The position numbers and the translations under genes were made by a program. Shown piece by piece: positions 6,119-6,968 of a stretch of 6,968 bases of DNA. The stretch is taken from assembly GCA_025937035.1 (NCBI GenBank), contig JAICSG010000206.1:1-6968 (forward strand). Reading direction: 5' to 3'. Origin of the DNA: Thermoanaerobaculia bacterium (lineage in GTDB: Bacteria > Acidobacteriota > Thermoanaerobaculia > Multivoradales > UBA5704). The notes under the pieces were generated by a model. That model was not told the DNA's origin, did no database searches, and saw only the letters and a program-made list of their open reading frames with translations. Each line of letters opens with the position of its first letter. Position 1 is the first letter of the stretch.

Positions 6119-6968
6119 ATGGCCAAAACGAAGGAATCATCCAAGCCGCAGCCGCTGATGAAGGATGACCGGGACCACCGGTTCGCCACGGAAGAGAACC
6201 CCTTCGAGGCGATGATGTCCCGCTTCGACGACGCCGCCCGGCGGCTCAACCTGGAGCCGGGGCTCTACAAGGTGCTCCGGGAGCCCGAGAAGCAGATCAT
6301 CGTGTCGGTGCCGGTCCTGCGCGACAACGGCGAGATCGAGGTCTACACCGGCTTCCGCGTCCTTCACAACCGGTCGCGCGGACCGGCCAAGGGGGGCATC
6401 CGCTTCGACATGGCGGTCTCGCTCGACGAGGTCAAGGCGCTGGCGGCGTGGATGACCTGGAAGTGCGCCGTGGTGAATCTGCCCTTCGGCGGCGGCAAGG
6501 GGGGCGTGATCTGCGACCCCTCCACCATGTCGGATCGCGAGGTCGAGCGGGTGACCCGCCGCTACACCTCCGCGATCATCGATACCCTGGGCCCCGAGTC
6601 GGACGTGCCGGCTCCGGACGTCAACACCAACGAGCGGGTGATGGCGTGGATCATGGACACCTACTCGATGCACAAGCGGCACACCGTGACCGGGGTGGTG
6701 ACCGGCAAGCCGGTCGAGATGGGCGGCTCGCTCGGCCGCAGAGACGCCACCGGCCGCGGCTGCCTGGTGGTGACGCTCTGCGCGCTGGCCAGGAAGAAGA
6801 TGAAAGCCGAGGGGGCGACCGTGGTCGTGCAAGGGTTCGGCAACGTCGGCTCCACGGCGGCGCGGCTGATGGCCGAGGCGGGGATGAAGATCATCGCGGT
6901 GAGCGACAAGAGCGGCGGCGTCCACAACCCCAAGGGGCTCGACATCGCCGACTGTCTCAAGTGGACCG
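6119..6968 (+). CDS. Glutamate dehydrogenase (Glu/Leu/Phe/Val family; 3' end beyond window)
   Basis: This enzyme reversibly converts glutamate to 2-oxoglutarate and ammonia with NAD(P), linking nitrogen and carbon metabolism in the cytoplasm. The window holds 283 codons of an expected 410-430. The substrate-binding domain carries GPAKGGIRF (88-96, with K91), [16 protein letters not shown] (114-129, with K115 and the catalytic K127) and [10 protein letters not shown] (162-171, with the catalytic D167). [13 protein letters not shown] leads to ATGRG, and the nucleotide-binding fold then begins with QGFGNVGS (238-245). D263 ends the second strand, which is compatible with NAD but does not settle cofactor choice. 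The motifs fit glutamate better than leucine or phenylalanine dehydrogenase. AGGAGAG upstream of the ATG serves as the ribosome binding site. It begins 34 bases after the cyclase stop with no terminator seen between, so co-transcription is possible. The symbol could be gdhA or rocG, so none is given. Confidence 0.93.
   Translation, partial: MAKTKESSKPQPLMKDDRDHRFATEENPFEAMMSRFDDAARRLNLEPGLYKVLREPEKQIIVSVPVLRDNGEIEVYTGFRVLHNRSRGPAKGGIRFDMAVSLDEVKALAAWMTWKCAVVNLPFGGGKGGVICDPSTMSDREVERVTRRYTSAIIDTLGPESDVPAPDVNTNERVMAWIMDTYSMHKRHTVTGVVTGKPVEMGGSLGRRDATGRGCLVVTLCALARKKMKAEGATVVVQGFGNVGSTAARLMAEAGMKIIAVSDKSGGVHNPKGLDIADCLKWT

Noticed and set aside
4255..6249. A 664-codon open frame on the minus strand opposite the cyclase
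   Set aside because: It lies opposite an intact GGDEF protein with all catalytic motifs. The translation is rich in Gly, Ala, Gln and Arg, has no family features and runs across two genes.
6137..6925. A 262-codon minus-strand open frame
   Set aside because: It is antisense to glutamate dehydrogenase, is His/Arg/Gly-rich and has no motif.

Overview
The window is GC-rich DNA from a Gram-negative (didermic) bacterium: it encodes a TonB-dependent outer-membrane receptor with a signal peptide and an aromatic C-terminal residue. No rRNA, tRNA or species marker is present. From general memory, the small secreted protein and the glutamate dehydrogenase resemble proteins of Acidobacteriota, but this is a weak, unchecked inference; other GC-rich didermic phyla remain possible.

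Left two thirds, minus strand (about 1-4281). This is a vitamin B12 (cobalamin) uptake locus read from right to left. A cobalamin riboswitch (aptamer about 3557-3352) precedes btuB, the outer-membrane receptor (3239-1434). btuB overlaps btuF, a predicted lipoprotein that binds corrinoid (1444-569). btuF overlaps the transporter ATPase btuD (572 to the left edge, incomplete). btuF and btuD both start with TTG inside the end of the preceding gene, so translation is probably coupled down the operon. The permease gene (btuC) is not between btuF and btuD and would have to lie beyond the left edge or elsewhere. The leader downstream of the aptamer contains a 13-bp hairpin that covers the btuB Shine-Dalgarno sequence. 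It also contains a segment complementary to the 3' strand of the aptamer's closing helix. Together these suggest control of translation by B12.

Upstream of the riboswitch on the same strand is a gene for a small exported protein of unknown function (4216-3623). It has its own promoter-like sequence (4281-4254) and a putative terminator (3608-3588) that separates it from the B12 operon.

Right third, plus strand (4342-6968). A membrane-anchored diguanylate cyclase (4342-6084) has an intact GGEEF active site and an intact inhibitory site. It is followed after 34 bases by a glutamate dehydrogenase gene (6119 to the right edge, incomplete). The two may be co-transcribed, but no functional link is evident. 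The exported-protein gene and the cyclase gene diverge from a 125-base intergenic region.

No mobile element, CRISPR array or phage gene was seen. The region looks like ordinary chromosomal housekeeping and transport DNA; the most informative feature is the riboswitch and its expression platform.
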